From contig CANTAL010000128.1 of the NCBI GenBank assembly GCA_947650365.1, forward strand, positions 174,001 through 238,000: a stretch of 64,000 nt of DNA, given 5' to 3'. The DNA comes from Chamaelirium japonicum (taxonomy: Eukaryota > Streptophyta > Magnoliopsida > Liliales > Melanthiaceae). Positions 31,079 through 41,822 of the stretch are shown here, in pieces. Position 1 is the first letter of the stretch. Every line of letters begins with the position of its first letter. Below the pieces are notes generated by a model, which saw only the letters and a list, made by a program, of their open reading frames with translations, was not told the DNA's origin and did no database searches. The position numbers and the translations under genes are program-made.

Positions 31079-31139
31079 ACCTAATCCCACACGAATACGC
31101 GACTCAAGTCCAACCGCTACGCGTTTCCCGCGGGCGCAC

Positions 31140-31158
31140 TCGAACTTGAGGGGGCACT
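31140..31158 (+). other. Polypurine-like tract before the 3' LTR
   Basis: TTGAGGGGGCACT directly precedes the 3' LTR start (TGTGGG at 31159). The purine run is short and followed by CACT, so the plus-strand priming site is only approximately placed. Confidence 0.5.
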
Positions 31159-33417
31159 TGTGGGCATCGAAATTAGCCCACGGGTCAAACCCGATTTTTA
31201 CACAAAAAAATAGGCCCGCACCCGACGGCCTTCGGGTCAAACCCGATTTTTACACGAAAAATGGGCTTGCACTCGATGACCTTCGGGTCGAACACAACGG
31301 CCCGCATGCGAAACTTGGGCCCGCACACAACGGCCCGCATGCGAAACTTGGGCCCGCACACAACGGCCCACATGCGAAATTAGGCCCGCACACAACGGCC
31401 CGCACACAACGGCCCGCATGCAAACTTGGGCCCGCACACAACGGCCCGCATGCGAAACCCGGCCCGCACACAATGGCCCGTATGCGAAACCCGGCCCGCA
31501 CACAACGGCCCACATGCGAAACTCGGCCCGCACCGTATGCGAAACCCGGCCCGCACACAACGGCCCACATGCGAAACTCGGCCCGCACACAACGGCCCAC
31601 GTGCGAACTCGGCCCACGTGCGAACTCAATTCGCGCGCCATGGCCCGACCCAAAGCAAACGGGTCCCACCGGACCCGCAACTCGGACACAAAGAGGGGGG
31701 CTTCTTGAAAACCGTGCCCCCCTCCTCATAAAGAGGTGGGGCCGGCCATAAAAGAAAAGGAAAAGAAAAAAGAAAAGAAAAAGAAAAAGAAAAGAAAAGA
31801 AAAAGAGAAAAAAAATCAAAACCGCCTTGATGCGGGGGGAGGTGGCGTGGACGTCTACACAACCGTAGATCCGCGACGATCCCTCGATCCAACGGACAAG
31901 ATGACGTTGTGTCGCCATCCGATCCAAAAGTGCAACAAAAATAACAACTCGATCCTTGAAGATCGAGTCACATCTAGCCCATAACCACCCCACCTAAAAA
32001 GGAGGGGATCAAGTTTGTTTCCCCAAATAAGGGAACAATATCTTGATGGTTATGGGGGGAGATATTGGAGGAAACAAAAAGATTTCAGCCATATCTCTCC
32101 CAACCTCCCCCCTTTGCCTATAAATAGAGGGGGTGGGGGAAGGCATCAAAAGTCCGAAAGCCGAAGACGAAAGAGCTTCGCAAGAGAAGCTCCAACGCTC
32201 GAAGACCGAAGGCTTCACGAGGCACGGCAAGCATATCCTACGGGAGTCCTTGGCCCTTCAAGTCCTCATCAACGTGAAGACCTTGCACTCGGAGATCAAA
32301 GCTTCGACTCCTCGCACGAAGAAGAAAGCGTGGAGAAGAAGACCCGGAGCCGTCATCACCCGATTGCTCCAACGATCTTCATCAGCTCCGAAGACGCCAT
32401 AAGCAAAGGCCGGAGAAGAAGATCGAAGCCGACAACACTCGTCGTCTTCAATCAAGGCATCGACTCCTCGCACGAAGAAGAAAGCCGGGAGAAGAAGGCC
32501 TGAAGCCGGTGCTACCCCTGCCGCCTTCGTCAACCAAAAGCCGACGCTACAACCGTCGCGCTAAAGCCGGTGCCACACCTGTCGTCTTCATCAACAAAAG
32601 CCGACGCTACAACCGTCGCACGAAGATCGGTGCTACACCCGCCGTCTTCATCAACGAAAGTCGACGCCACAACCGTCGCACAAGCATCGGTGCTACCCCC
32701 GCCGAAAAGCCAAAACCGACGCCACAACCGTCGAGGAAGCCGGAAGAGTAAAGAAGCCTTGAAGAGGTAACGCCAGTCGTTCGAGAAGAAGATCGAGTCG
32801 AAGCGAAAGTCAAAGCCGACGCAAGAAGCCAAAGCAAACGCACCGGTAAAGCCCGCGCTAAAGCAACGCACGTGCCAAAGCCAAGCAACTACGACGGTCA
32901 CGAGCAAAGCACCGCACGTTCTAGCCGATACGACGCGAAGTCCGGAAGAACTAAAGCATCACAAGTCTCTACCCGCCTACGTTCAAGCGCAAGCGCCAAA
33001 GCAAAGCAAACGCCAGAGCCACGCCAAAGCTACGCCAAAGCCGAAAGCTAAAGCCAAAGCTGACGCCAAAAACACGATCGACGCCGCGAATCGACGATCA
33101 AGGACGTCGAGGTCAAGCAAGGATCGAGGAAAATACGAAGACCGAGGAACGAAGCCCAAAGCCTCTCTAGCCGAGAAAGCGCGAAGCACGGACGGGACAA
33201 AATCAACGGCGGAAACTCCTTAGCCTCTCAAAAACCCTCACCCTGTAAAGACCTCTGTCCTGGGCAACCCCTTCAGAGCTCTCGCACGAATACCACGTGG
33301 AGACGCGGATCAAAGGGACCCTCCAGAGGATCTCTCCCACAATCTCCTGATCAAAGAAAATTTGTAATCTCGTGTGATCCGCAATAAAGACGACCCGAAT
33401 CTTTTTCTGCGACCACA
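31159..33417 (+). repeat. 3' LTR of the Tat element
   Basis: 2,259 bp. Differs from the 5' LTR at 9 single bases (mostly transitions) and lacks the 13 bp CTACCGGCCCCCC-type segment near 16391. Minisatellite, TATA (32119-32128) and AATAAA (33383-33388) are all present. It ends GCGACCACA, followed by the TAGAC duplication. Confidence 0.95.
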
Positions 33418-33422
33418 TAGAC

Positions 33423-34701
33423 ATAATGGGGTCGATCGATTTCCGATCCTTAGGCACTACAATCAATAAAATCGACTTGGCGACACGATGACGTCGCTCG
33501 AAGAAAGACATAAAGCCTTCACATACGAAACAAAAAAGGGACAATGCTAGAAGTTGTCTCACGGCTAAAAACGGCCGATCAATGATCGCCGATGCCTCAG
33601 GGTGGTTCGCATGGCTCGACCTAGCGAGGTCAGAACCGCCTTGGCACACACAAATAAAATTACTGATAAAAATGGTTGCTAGATGGATCAAAATGGATGA
33701 CTCTGAAGGGTTCTCGGCACAAGGCAGGGGCTCCAGTGGCTGGGCGCTGAATCGACACCACAAGAGATGGTCGGAGTCTCGGCCATGACTGACCGAATGG
33801 TTGGTGGTCGACTTCTACTGGACTGTCCCTTTGTCGGACAAAGAGCCAACAACAGCCACAATAAAGAGGGGAAAAGGGGGGTCGTGGGCTGGTCTCAACA
33901 GGGCCAAAGGGAAAATGAAGGGGTGCTGACCTATCGATGGGGTGATTGGCTGTGACTCCTCCTGAGCCTCTTGCTCCAGCCGTCGTGCACAAGATGATGA
34001 GAGAGAGATCGAGAGATGATCAGGCTGGCCTGCTCAGTGGGGAGGGGTCGTCGGCTGTGGCAGCGGCTCCTCCTTGCTCCTTTTCAGTCAGTCAGCCTTC
34101 TTTGGCGCTGCCTCCTCTTCTTGCTCCGGCCAGTCGGTGTGGTTCCTCCCCGTCGGCCACCTTGCGGCAGCACACAATAAAGAAGATGGGGAGACAAGGT
34201 CCGAAGAGAGGGTGAGCGGGATGAGCCCGGAATTTGGGGTCAAATTGAGGGAGGAGGGGTAAGGGTTTTGAAGGGAGGGGGTTGGGCTGGGCTTTGGTGA
34301 GGGGGAAAAAGAAGCTGGGGGTTCGGATTAGGGCTCAGATTGAGGGGGTAGGGATGGGGGATCGGTTTCTGAAGGAGGGAGGAGCTGGGGTTTTAAAGAG
34401 GAAAAGGGGCGGCGGGTAGGGCGGCGGCAGGGTAGGGGCGGCGGCCGACTGCTCGGCGAGAATCCAGGGCGGCGGCGGCCGGCGGGGTTCGGGGCGGCTG
34501 TCAGAGTAGAGGGGGGGGGGGGGGGGGGCGGCTCGAGAGAACAGGGGAGCATCGGATGGGGGGCCGGGTCGGATTGGATCGGCTGGAAGGGGGGATCCGA
34601 GAGAGATGAGAGGGGGATCGGGTGGAAGGGATGAGAGGGGACTGCTGTGATGGGGGGAAAGAGAGATCGGATCGGGTTGAGGGGTTGAGGATGAGGGATC
34701 C

Positions 34702-34763
<62 letters not shown>

Positions 34764-34879
34764 GGGTGAAAGGGAGAGTGGGGTTTGAGGAGAGAGAGAG
34801 ATGGACGGTTGGATGGGTTTGGGTTTGAGAGGGAGGTGGGATCAGGGAGAGAGAGAGGAACGATTGGGTTTGGTTGGGT

Positions 34880-34935
<56 letters not shown>

Positions 34936-35003
34936 AAAAATGGGGATTGGGTTGGCTGAATGGGATGGGTTAAAGAGTTTGGGTTGGGAAGGATGGGTAT
35001 TGA
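33423..35003 (+). other. Right part of the old LTR, low-complexity rich
   Basis: Continues the sequence interrupted at 15842. It becomes G/A-rich, with an 18-G run at 34511-34528 and two (GA)n microsatellites at about 34703-34760 and 34881-34932. The Pro/Ser-rich minus-strand frames at 34328-34703 are low complexity and not annotated. Confidence 0.6.
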
Positions 35004-35360
35004 TAGGGGTTGCAATGGGTCGGGTCGTGTCGGGTTCGTGTCGTGTCTAGTTTTGTGTCGTGTCCAAATCCCCTTGACCCGGACCCGACCCATTTAACTA
35101 ATTGTGTCTAGATCCTAAACCCGTACCCAACCCGCTAATAAACGGGTAGACCCGATAAGACCCGGTTGCCACCCGGGTCTATTCAGTTGACCCAATTCGA
35201 CCCAATCCGACTCGACCCGACCTGACCTGAAAAGACCCGTTGGTATTATATATTATAGTATCGGATTGCGGGTAGACCCGACCCGACCTGATTAGCCCTG
35301 ACCCAGACCCGCTAATTTCGTGTCGGGTTTGCTGTGTCGGGTCCGAAATTGCCAGCCCTA
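35004..35360. mobile_element. hAT-like MITE rich in GGGTCGGGT motifs
   Basis: Ends TAGGGGTTGCAATGGG and CGAAATTGCCAGCCCTA are imperfect inverted repeats of the TAGGGNTGGCAA type common in plant hAT MITEs. Flanks GGTATTGA (34996-35003) and AATATTGA (35361-35368) are an 8-bp duplication with two mismatches. The interior is made of GACCCG/CGGGTC words. Inserted in the old LTR. Confidence 0.8.
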
Positions 35361-35368
35361 AATATTGA

Positions 35369-35947
35369 CGAAGTGTTGTACAGATGTTTGAGTTGGGCAC
35401 TTGAGTAGTGGAGGGGGTTTCTTGGTGCATCGGATCAAGATCCGATGGCCAAGAAAGAAAAGAGTCAAGGGTCTCTTAGAATAAGATCGAAAGACCGGAG
35501 TGGAGCCATTGGTGCTGGTCAAGGGTCTCGAGGATTGGGACGATCAAATCGAGTCAGAACAGTAAGTCGGGAAACCTATCGGCTTTGTATCCACGAATTA
35601 GCTGGGCTCCGCAACTTGCGTCATTTGACGACGGGTCGTTCAATTCTAAGTTGCAACAAATAAATAATTAATTATTAAATAATATACTCATGCTCTACTC
35701 CACGATCAACACCTGTTTGCACTCGTGCACACGCGCGCACATACACACATATGCACAATCACTCAGCCGACACCATATCGCCTCGTGACTTGGGCCCCCG
35801 GTCCGATCCAACTCGAACCTGATTCAACACAACACATGTACAACCAAAACAATTAAACATAAACAAATTTTCACTATTAGTAATATTATAATAATAAAAG
35901 ACAGGGTGCCCTAAGCAAAAGTCAATTCTGGAGTACCGGATATTACA
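35369..35947 (+). other. Terminal part of the old LTR
   Basis: No gene. AT-rich towards the end, with a CA/CG-rich stretch near 35727-35760, finishing GGATATTACA at 35947. Confidence 0.5.
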
Positions 35948-36490
35948 CGCCGAAATAGGATCGGATTTGCTGTAGTATTTGGGCGGCTTAACTGCCACAA
36001 ATGGTGGGTGCTTTAGAGCTTGTCGAAAGCCTAATTTGGCATGGCCGCTAGATTTGCTGCAGTATTTAGGCGGCCGAACTGTCGGAATTGATTGCATTTA
36101 CCGTTGAGGGTTTGGGCTGCCGAAATAGGATCTGATGCTGATAATTTTTTTTTAAAAAAATTAGTTGTGCTCGACACAGGTTTGAATTGGCGTGGTCGCC
36201 AGATTTGCTGCAGTGTTTGGACGACCAAACTGTCAGAATTGATGGCATTTACGGTTGAGGGTTTGGGCCAATGAAATAGGATCATATCTGCCACAAATGG
36301 TGGCCGCTTTAGAGCTTGTCGAAAGCCTAATTTGGCCTAGCCGCTAGATTTGCTGCAGTATTTGGGTGGCCAAATTGTCGGAATTGATGGCATTTACCGT
36401 TGAAGGTTTGGGCTGCCAAAATTAGTTGTGCTCGACACAGGTCTGATTCGGCGCGGCTGCCAGATTTGCTGCAGTATTTGGACGACCAGC
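35948..36490 (+). repeat. ~170-bp satellite array 2, right part, with linker
   Basis: Resumes the unit cut at 13330 (CGCCGAAATAGGATC). About three diverged units, interrupted by a linker (TAATTTTTTTTTAAAAAAATT then AGTTGTGCTCGACACAGG, 36140-36180; partly repeated at 36421). The linker also ends array 1 at about 9585-9618. Confidence 0.85.
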
Positions 36491-36830
36491 TACGTAATTC
36501 TTGGCTCGCCCCTGCACATCAAATAATTTCGGCAACCAAGTTTCGATCCCAGACCACAACCTCAAAAGCCAGACGTCTTTAGTGCCGGAACTACATATCA
36601 CGTTTGTAAATTTTTAGCTTCTAATATATTTATTATTAAATACCTAGTATAACTGCATAAGCAATTTTCTCCTCTGTCCCCGTCGTTGATCCCCTATTGC
36701 ACCAGCTCTTCCATGTCCCCCGCTACCGCCCACTCCCCCGTCAGCGCCGTTGAGGCCCGCTCCCAGCTGCCGACTTGCAGAGAGTGGAGTTGATCTCTAG
36801 TGATGTAGATGGTGGTCCGCCGGATTTGGT
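36490..36830 (+). repeat. Composite repeat, segment B, copy 2
   Basis: Direct copy of 11770-12135, ending with GATGTAGATGGTGGTC in both places. Followed by unrelated sequence with CGGATTTG-rich words (36826-36930). Confidence 0.8.
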
Positions 36831-36989
36831 GGATGATGCATGGCTACCGGATTTGATTCACCTTTTTTGCCTGGTTTGATGGGCTGTCGGATTTGCTATA
36901 CTTTTTTTGATGGCTGTTGGATTTGGTCCATCTTTTCCGACGAGTTTGGGGGGGGTAAGTCTAGTTTGCCCAAATTTAAAAAGGGTGCC

Positions 36990-37740
36990 AGGTTGAATCT
37001 GGTGGGTGAAGATAGGTAATGGGGCTTCAGTCTATGTTTATAAGGATCCTTGGGTTCCATCATTTGGTAATGGGGTTCACTTTGTCAAACTGCTCTCGAG
37101 CTCTAACCCAGACTTGCTTGTGAGTGCTCTCATAAATCAATCAGAAAAACAATGGGATATAGCGAAGATGAGGATGGAAGGTTTGAGTATAGATCACATT
37201 TCCTCTATTCTCAATATCAGAATAGGTAGACATGAGGACATTGATAAATTTTGTTAGCTAAAGTCTTTTGGAGTTGGGAGAAAGTTTTTGAGACCTCTGC
37301 CTATGTACTTTGGTTTCTATGGAAAGCGAGAAATGATTTGATATTTAATCATATCCATTCCAACCCAAAGAGCATATGTGCCTAGGTTATGGCTATTTAA
37401 AATATTACGAGTAATAAGGATGAAGAAAGTAGATCAAGGCAATATATGAGAATTATTTTTTTGTGGAGACGTCCACCACATGATTCATTAAACTGAATGT
37501 TGATGCTGAAGTGGGACCGGATCTAGTGTCTTGTGGTATGATAGTTTGAGATGAAGAGGGCAAGATCCTAACTCTGGATATGAAGCACGACTTCCTCCCA
37601 ACCTCGATACCTGACTCTATCTCTGTTTTAGCAGCTTTGGACAATAGACTTTGTGTATCTGAGGAAGTGTCTTTGTCAGTTTCTCCAAATCAGGATGATA
37701 AGGCATGTATCGATGTTATTTTTGGGTCTGGGGCACCATA
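36990..37740 (+). pseudogene. LINE relic: pre-zf-RVT segment and RNase H
   Basis: Around 37002-37258 the frame reads KIGNGASVYVYKDPWVPSFG, the segment ahead of the zf-RVT domain in plant LINEs. Around 37470-37640, across stops, another frame gives RPPHDSLKLNVDAE-like and VRDEEGKILTLD-like pieces, matching the start of an RVT_3-type RNase H (KLNVDGA, RD--G). The zf-RVT core between them is missing, so this copy is internally deleted. Non-functional. Confidence 0.6.
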
Positions 37741-38054
37741 AATAGATCCCCCTTAGTTGCTGTCAAAAATTTAACGCTGGTACTAACGACCTCTTGACAG
37801 AAAGTAGAATTGAGAATACTGAATTCCGCTATGGATTATTTACAGAACCTGCTATTTATAGAGCTTTTGAGAATATCTAGGACTTTTGGTAAATATCCGA
37901 GGGGATTTACCAGGTCCTAGACAGTCTCTGTGAGCCCCAGGTAGGGCTGTCGGGTCTCAGTGTCTTTTTCGTGGGCTCCAGACTTGGTTGGTTCCCAAGC
38001 AGGACTGACGGATCCCATTATCTGGCGTTAGCCAAAGAAAAGTCTAACTCTGGT

Positions 38055-38110
38055 TCACAAAGTCCTTGCAATCTTAACTCTGGTTTGACAAAGTCCTTGC
38101 AATCTTTTTT
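38055..38110 (+). repeat. 27-bp tandem duplication
   Basis: CAAAGTCCTTGCAATCTT plus flank is present twice in a row (about 38057 and 38088). The rest of 37740-38210 shows no recognisable feature. Confidence 0.7.
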
Positions 38111-38229
38111 TATTTTTCTGCCAGTAAGTCCTTGCGGTCGCCAAGTCTTTCCACTCTTGAACACAGAAAGCAGTCAGTCTATGATTCCAATAGATCCGAC
38201 GTTTGAGAACCCACCCAGTGTTGTTAAGC

Positions 38230-39120
38230 ATGGATGCGTCAAGCATGAGCGCTCCGCCGGCCAGCTCCAGCGCCGTCGTCAGCCCAAAGTTCTGTGCTTC
38301 CCGCCCCGTCGATCTCTTCTTCACCATCGTCAGCCCAAAGTTCTGTGCTTCCCGCCTCGCCGCCGTCGATGCAGCGGCAGAGTTATCTATAGTGTGGAAT
38401 TGACGTCATGGAACGTCAACTCCAGGCGGTTCCTGGTGGATGCATCCACCGGCTCTCGAGTCTCGCCTCCTTTCCTTGAAGCGGACAGTTGAGCTCTCCC
38501 TTTTCCTTCTGCCATTTCTTGTTTTGCAAATCGGCCCCTACAAAACTGTCTAATTGCGTATTTGTATATCGACCCTCCAAAACGTGCATCTTCACACTGC
38601 TTCTCAATCTGTAGTGCTGGAGCCTGCACGGGCGGTGGCAAGTGTTCATGGGCCACAGCTGGGACCCGAAGGACTTGTTGTTCAGCGTGAAGACCAGCTC
38701 GCAGTTCCAGCTGAGAGAGGAGCTGGACGTGCTGCTGGCCGCCAACACGAAGGAAGATGTGTGTGATTTCAAGATCAAGGGAAGCTACAGCAAGCGATCG
38801 TGCAGAATATACAAGGGAGAGAGTTCCATGGTGGTAGCTCAGGTGTGGTGCACTTACTATCAAGGATTTAATTAGAAAAGAATTTAATCGTGGTGATGCA
38901 GATGGGCAAGATGAGCAAGGAACGCAAGGCCGAGCTTGGAGAGCATGCATTTAGGGTCACCGTCGATCAGAACACGGATTCTTGCTTTATTGCCGCCCTT
39001 GTTGTGATTCTCCATGGGCGCGACGAAGAAGCAGCTCTTGCGGCGGCCTCGGCCAAGATTTCTCTCGCAGCCGAAGCCTCAGCCTCTGCCTCTGCCTCTG
39101 CACATCACCATCACCATTAG
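38230..39120 (+). pseudogene. LURP-one-related (LOR) gene copy 1, rearranged
   Basis: LOR proteins (tubby C-like fold, usually ~200-220 aa) are recognisable in pieces. ATG at 38230 starts a frame with VVSPKFCASRPVDL, like the family N-terminus, but a 52-bp-offset duplication (38278 and 38330) and a stop break it. Near 38415 the frame gives RRFLVDASTG. After a possible intron ending CAATCTGTAG (38614), 38615-38842 encodes GRWQVFMGHSWDPKDLLF through VVAQ, an excellent LOR match. A 59-nt GT-AG interval (38843-38901) sits at the family's usual intron position, after AQ. The last exon 38902-39120 runs MGKMSKERKAELG to a histidine-ending tail. The core beta-strand region is missing, so it is probably a pseudogene. 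The short intron may not splice. Confidence 0.72.
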
Positions 39121-39240
39121 GAGTTATGGTCATCATCTCTGGTTTGAATAAATCTCATCCATGATATAACAAACTTTACTGTAACGTACCATTAGGAGTT
39201 ATGGTCATCATCTCTGGTTTGAATAAATCTCATACATGAG
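39119..39240 (+). repeat. Tandemly duplicated LOR 3' UTR segment
   Basis: A ~46-bp tract with GAGTTATGGTCATCATCTCT and GAATAAATCTCAT occurs at about 39119-39164 and 39194-39239. It contains AATAAA in both copies. LOR copy 2 has it once at about 47907-47952. Confidence 0.85.
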
Positions 39241-39261
39241 ACGTTGGTCACATATAATGGA

Positions 39262-39560
39262 TTTGGGGACGAGTCTGATCCCCCTTCACATGACGCTCCA
39301 CCAACAAAAGGATTTGGGGCCGAAAATGTCGAATCAAAAAACAAAGGTTACCAACCGCCGGTAGCCGTAGCATGCCCCGACAATTCCAAAAACAAAATTT
39401 TCATTTAGGAAAGGAAGCCAGAAGTCCAGCACGGAGCTTCCCGCCCCTCCCTGATTTCTTCGATGGCATGGATCGCAATGCAAGCTTCTCGTTGATCTTC
39501 ATCGTCTGCATACATGAAGTTCCTGCAGTCTCAGCCATCGGAGTCACCATGGCTACATCA
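39262..39560 (-). pseudogene. LINE 5' fragment (5' UTR and endonuclease start), copy 1
   Basis: Similar to 50065-50320. On the minus strand the shared part is the 5' leader and the start of an APE-type endonuclease, which in plant LINEs begins W-NCRGL. The LINE body between the endonuclease start and LOR copy 1 is absent, unlike at LOR copy 2. The plus-strand words GAGTCACCATGGCTACATC at 39541-39559 are the empty version of the copia insertion site at 50315/57641. Confidence 0.65.
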
Positions 39561-39639
39561 ACATTAATGCACCTCATCCATCGGTCATGTCGTCAGTGTC
39601 GTCTACCTCGTTGGTGTGGTCCACTTCATCAATACTGTT

Positions 39640-40830
39640 TGGGGAAAAATCTTCACTGGTCCGGAGGATCAACCTGCAAAACAAAGATCACGTGAACGGT
39701 TGGCTCCGTGAGGAGCGCAGACCCTCCGACGCTCAAGTCAGTGACGGATCGAAAAAGGGAGGGCTTTAGTGATCGAAAAATGTCCGGGTTTTAGAATTTT
39801 GAACATGTACTTTGGAGCCGATCGAGGGTCTTACCTTTATAGCCTTTTGTAGGCCGCCAGAGGCTGACACGTCGCCGCATATTCCTGCACGTTCTATACC
39901 TTTCGGTGTCAGCCCACATGGGTCTTTGATGAGCTTTGTCATCTAGCCTGCCATACTGTGATGAGTTCCTGGACGAGCTGAGGCGGTTCGTAGGGAACGT
40001 TCTAAGTTCACTTCTACTCCCTCTCGGAGCCGTCTTATGGTTTTTAGACAAGCCTTCCTCCTTCGGCTCAATCCACAGCCTTTGCAGCTACGTTGAAAGC
40101 TTTTACTTGCAGTACCTCATGAATGAGACCTCGAGGAAGATGAATTACACATGCCCATCGTTGCCACTTCGTCAGTGCCGCTACGCCTTGCTAAGCTCCT
40201 TCCGCAACGTCCAACGCCACTGTTCCAGGGAGATGGATACGAAGCTCGACAGTTTCAGCACCAGCTCGGATGATCAAGGCGAACGCAGATAGACGAGGTG
40301 AGCTCTCGAGCGAGCTCATGGTGGATCTCACATCATACAGTGGGACAAAAGATGAGTCCTTCAAAGGGAGCACCTCGTGAGCGAACTGAACGTGTGCGAG
40401 GTGTTTGTGAAGGCGGAGTCCGGTTTCTTTGGGAGTGTTCTTTGAACTCCAAGACCTACTATAGTCACAATGCTGCTTACCCAAAAATTGGGGTTGGCCT
40501 TGAATCTCAAGCTCACCCTTGGGGGGGGGGGGGGGGGGAGGCTTTTTCTTTAGCTACCCAAGGTCGCCCAAGGTGCACTCAAAGACAAGGGCTGTCTCCC
40601 ATGCTGCTGCCACTTGGACAACGAGCCAGTGATATTTTTGGCACCATCATTACCCCCTCCTGAGAGAGTGGCTGGTCGCTCAGGAGCCTAGCGAGGTCAT
40701 CTCGATAGTTGTGGGTAGGTTGGTTGTTCTCTGAGGGGGCCGCACGCGAGTTGGTCTCTTACAGGAGCCGTGTGCGAGCCGATCGGGTGCGTGCTATTCC
40801 CTGAGGGCGAAGTTGTTGCCAGGAGGATCT
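39640..40830. other. Unassigned repeat-like sequence with 18-G run
   Basis: No convincing gene. A 118-codon plus-strand frame (39936-40292) has no motif I recognise. A TTTATAGCC stretch near 39837 and GC-rich words near 40680-40830 resemble LTR sequence. A run of 18 G lies at 40521-40538. It ends at the GTATC duplication of the next element. Confidence 0.4.
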
Positions 40831-40835
40831 GTATC

Positions 40836-41732
40836 TGATGGTCCCCAAAAAAACTGGCTCTCAGGAGGAAGCACCGGCCGTAGCCAAGGCTCACAGCCCG
40901 CCCAAGGTCGACCCAGACGCGTATAATCAGCTCGCGCACCAAGAATTCGAGCCACAAGTAGAGTGACACTCAGTACTGATGCTGTTGCCATAAAGAAATG
41001 GCTTCTACCGTTCCACACAGCTAACCCAAGGGATCGCCTGTTGGCGATAGGAGAGGCTCTGAAATAACCCATCAGCAACCTATGGCTCGCTAGGATCTCG
41101 CCCCCGGCTCGCCAGGAGCACGCCCCCAGCTCGCTCAGGACCTCACCCCAGCTCGCTCAGGAGCTCGTCAAACCCAGCACCCACAGCTCGCTTAGGAGCT
41201 CGCCTGATCACGCCAACAGCTAAGGAGGTCGCCCCCTTTGCTCACGGAGGTCGCCTACATTAAGGCGACGCCCTGTCGACAGGTGTCACTACCCCCATGG
41301 AGCTACGTGGACGATTGCAGTCCATGGAAGCCGGCAGAGTCGGTCTAGGACCTCCCAGACTAGAGCTCTCCAAAGTCTTTACCTGGCAAGGACAAGACCG
41401 GTGCGTCCCCCTTTTCCACCGCCTGACAGACTAAACGACAAAGGCCATCAAGGTCCATGTGGGCTGGCACATGGAGGCACTGAAGGTGCTAGAAGAGCCC
41501 CACGTGTCGGATTCTGATAGGACGTAAAAGGCTATAAAGGTACATCCCCTGGCTCTAAAGTACAGGTTTGAAACCCTCATCCCTACCACTTCCAACTACT
41601 ACAGCTCTCCCCTGTTTGTACCTGTTCTGACTTGAGCGTCGGAGGGTCCCGCTCCTAAGGGAGCCAACCATTCTCACACTTTCTCTGTCTTGCAGGGTGA
41701 CCGCTCGGACCAACGAAAAATATCCCCCAATA
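40836..41732 (+). repeat. 5' LTR of the gag-only element
   Basis: Contains a short tandem repeat of GCTCGCTCAGGAGCTCGCCCC-like units (~41090-41200). The final dinucleotide is TA where the 3' LTR has CA. Confidence 0.9.
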
Positions 41733-41822
41733 TTTGGCGCCGTCTGTGGGATCTTTCGACTGGTTCCTACGAGAACGCCCACAACCACACGGCTGAAAGC
41801 CATTTCACCCGAAGATACCCGG

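Larger units (their letters stand above)
15843..33422 (+). mobile_element. Full-length Tat-lineage Ty3/gypsy LTR retrotransposon with antisense PMD gene
   Basis: LTRs of 2,272 bp (15848-18119) and 2,259 bp (31159-33417) start TGTGGGCATCG and end GCGACCACA, flanked by a perfect 5-bp target duplication TAGAC (15843-15847 and 33418-33422). Order: 5' LTR, PBS, Gag-Pro-RT-RNaseH-second RNaseH-Integrase, a poly-A tract, an oppositely oriented PMD gene, low-complexity DNA, PPT, 3' LTR. The extra RNase H after the first one and the absence of a chromodomain place it in the Tat lineage. By eye the LTRs differ at 9 positions plus one 13-bp indel (near 16391), about 0.4%, so it is young. It is inserted in the old LTR at 13331-35947. 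Confidence 0.93.
13331..35947 (+). mobile_element. Old LTR sequence (probable solo LTR), split by the Tat element and an hAT-like MITE
   Basis: The outer ends are TGTCATGCCCCAG at 13331 and GGATATTACA at 35938-35947. They fit the TG..CA rule and resemble the LTR ends of plant chromovirus-type gypsy elements (Tekay/Del group). The flanks are one satellite unit cut in two, with an imperfect 5-bp duplication (CGCGC at 13326-13330, CGCCG at 35948-35952). Removing the Tat insertion and the MITE leaves about 4.7 kb with no coding region, PBS, PPT or second LTR visible, hence 'solo LTR'. A truncated or non-autonomous element is the alternative. Strand is inferred from the LTR wording only. Confidence 0.55.

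Noticed and set aside
34328-34703. Pro/Ser-rich protein on the minus strand
   Set aside because: Lies over G-runs and simple repeats of an old LTR.
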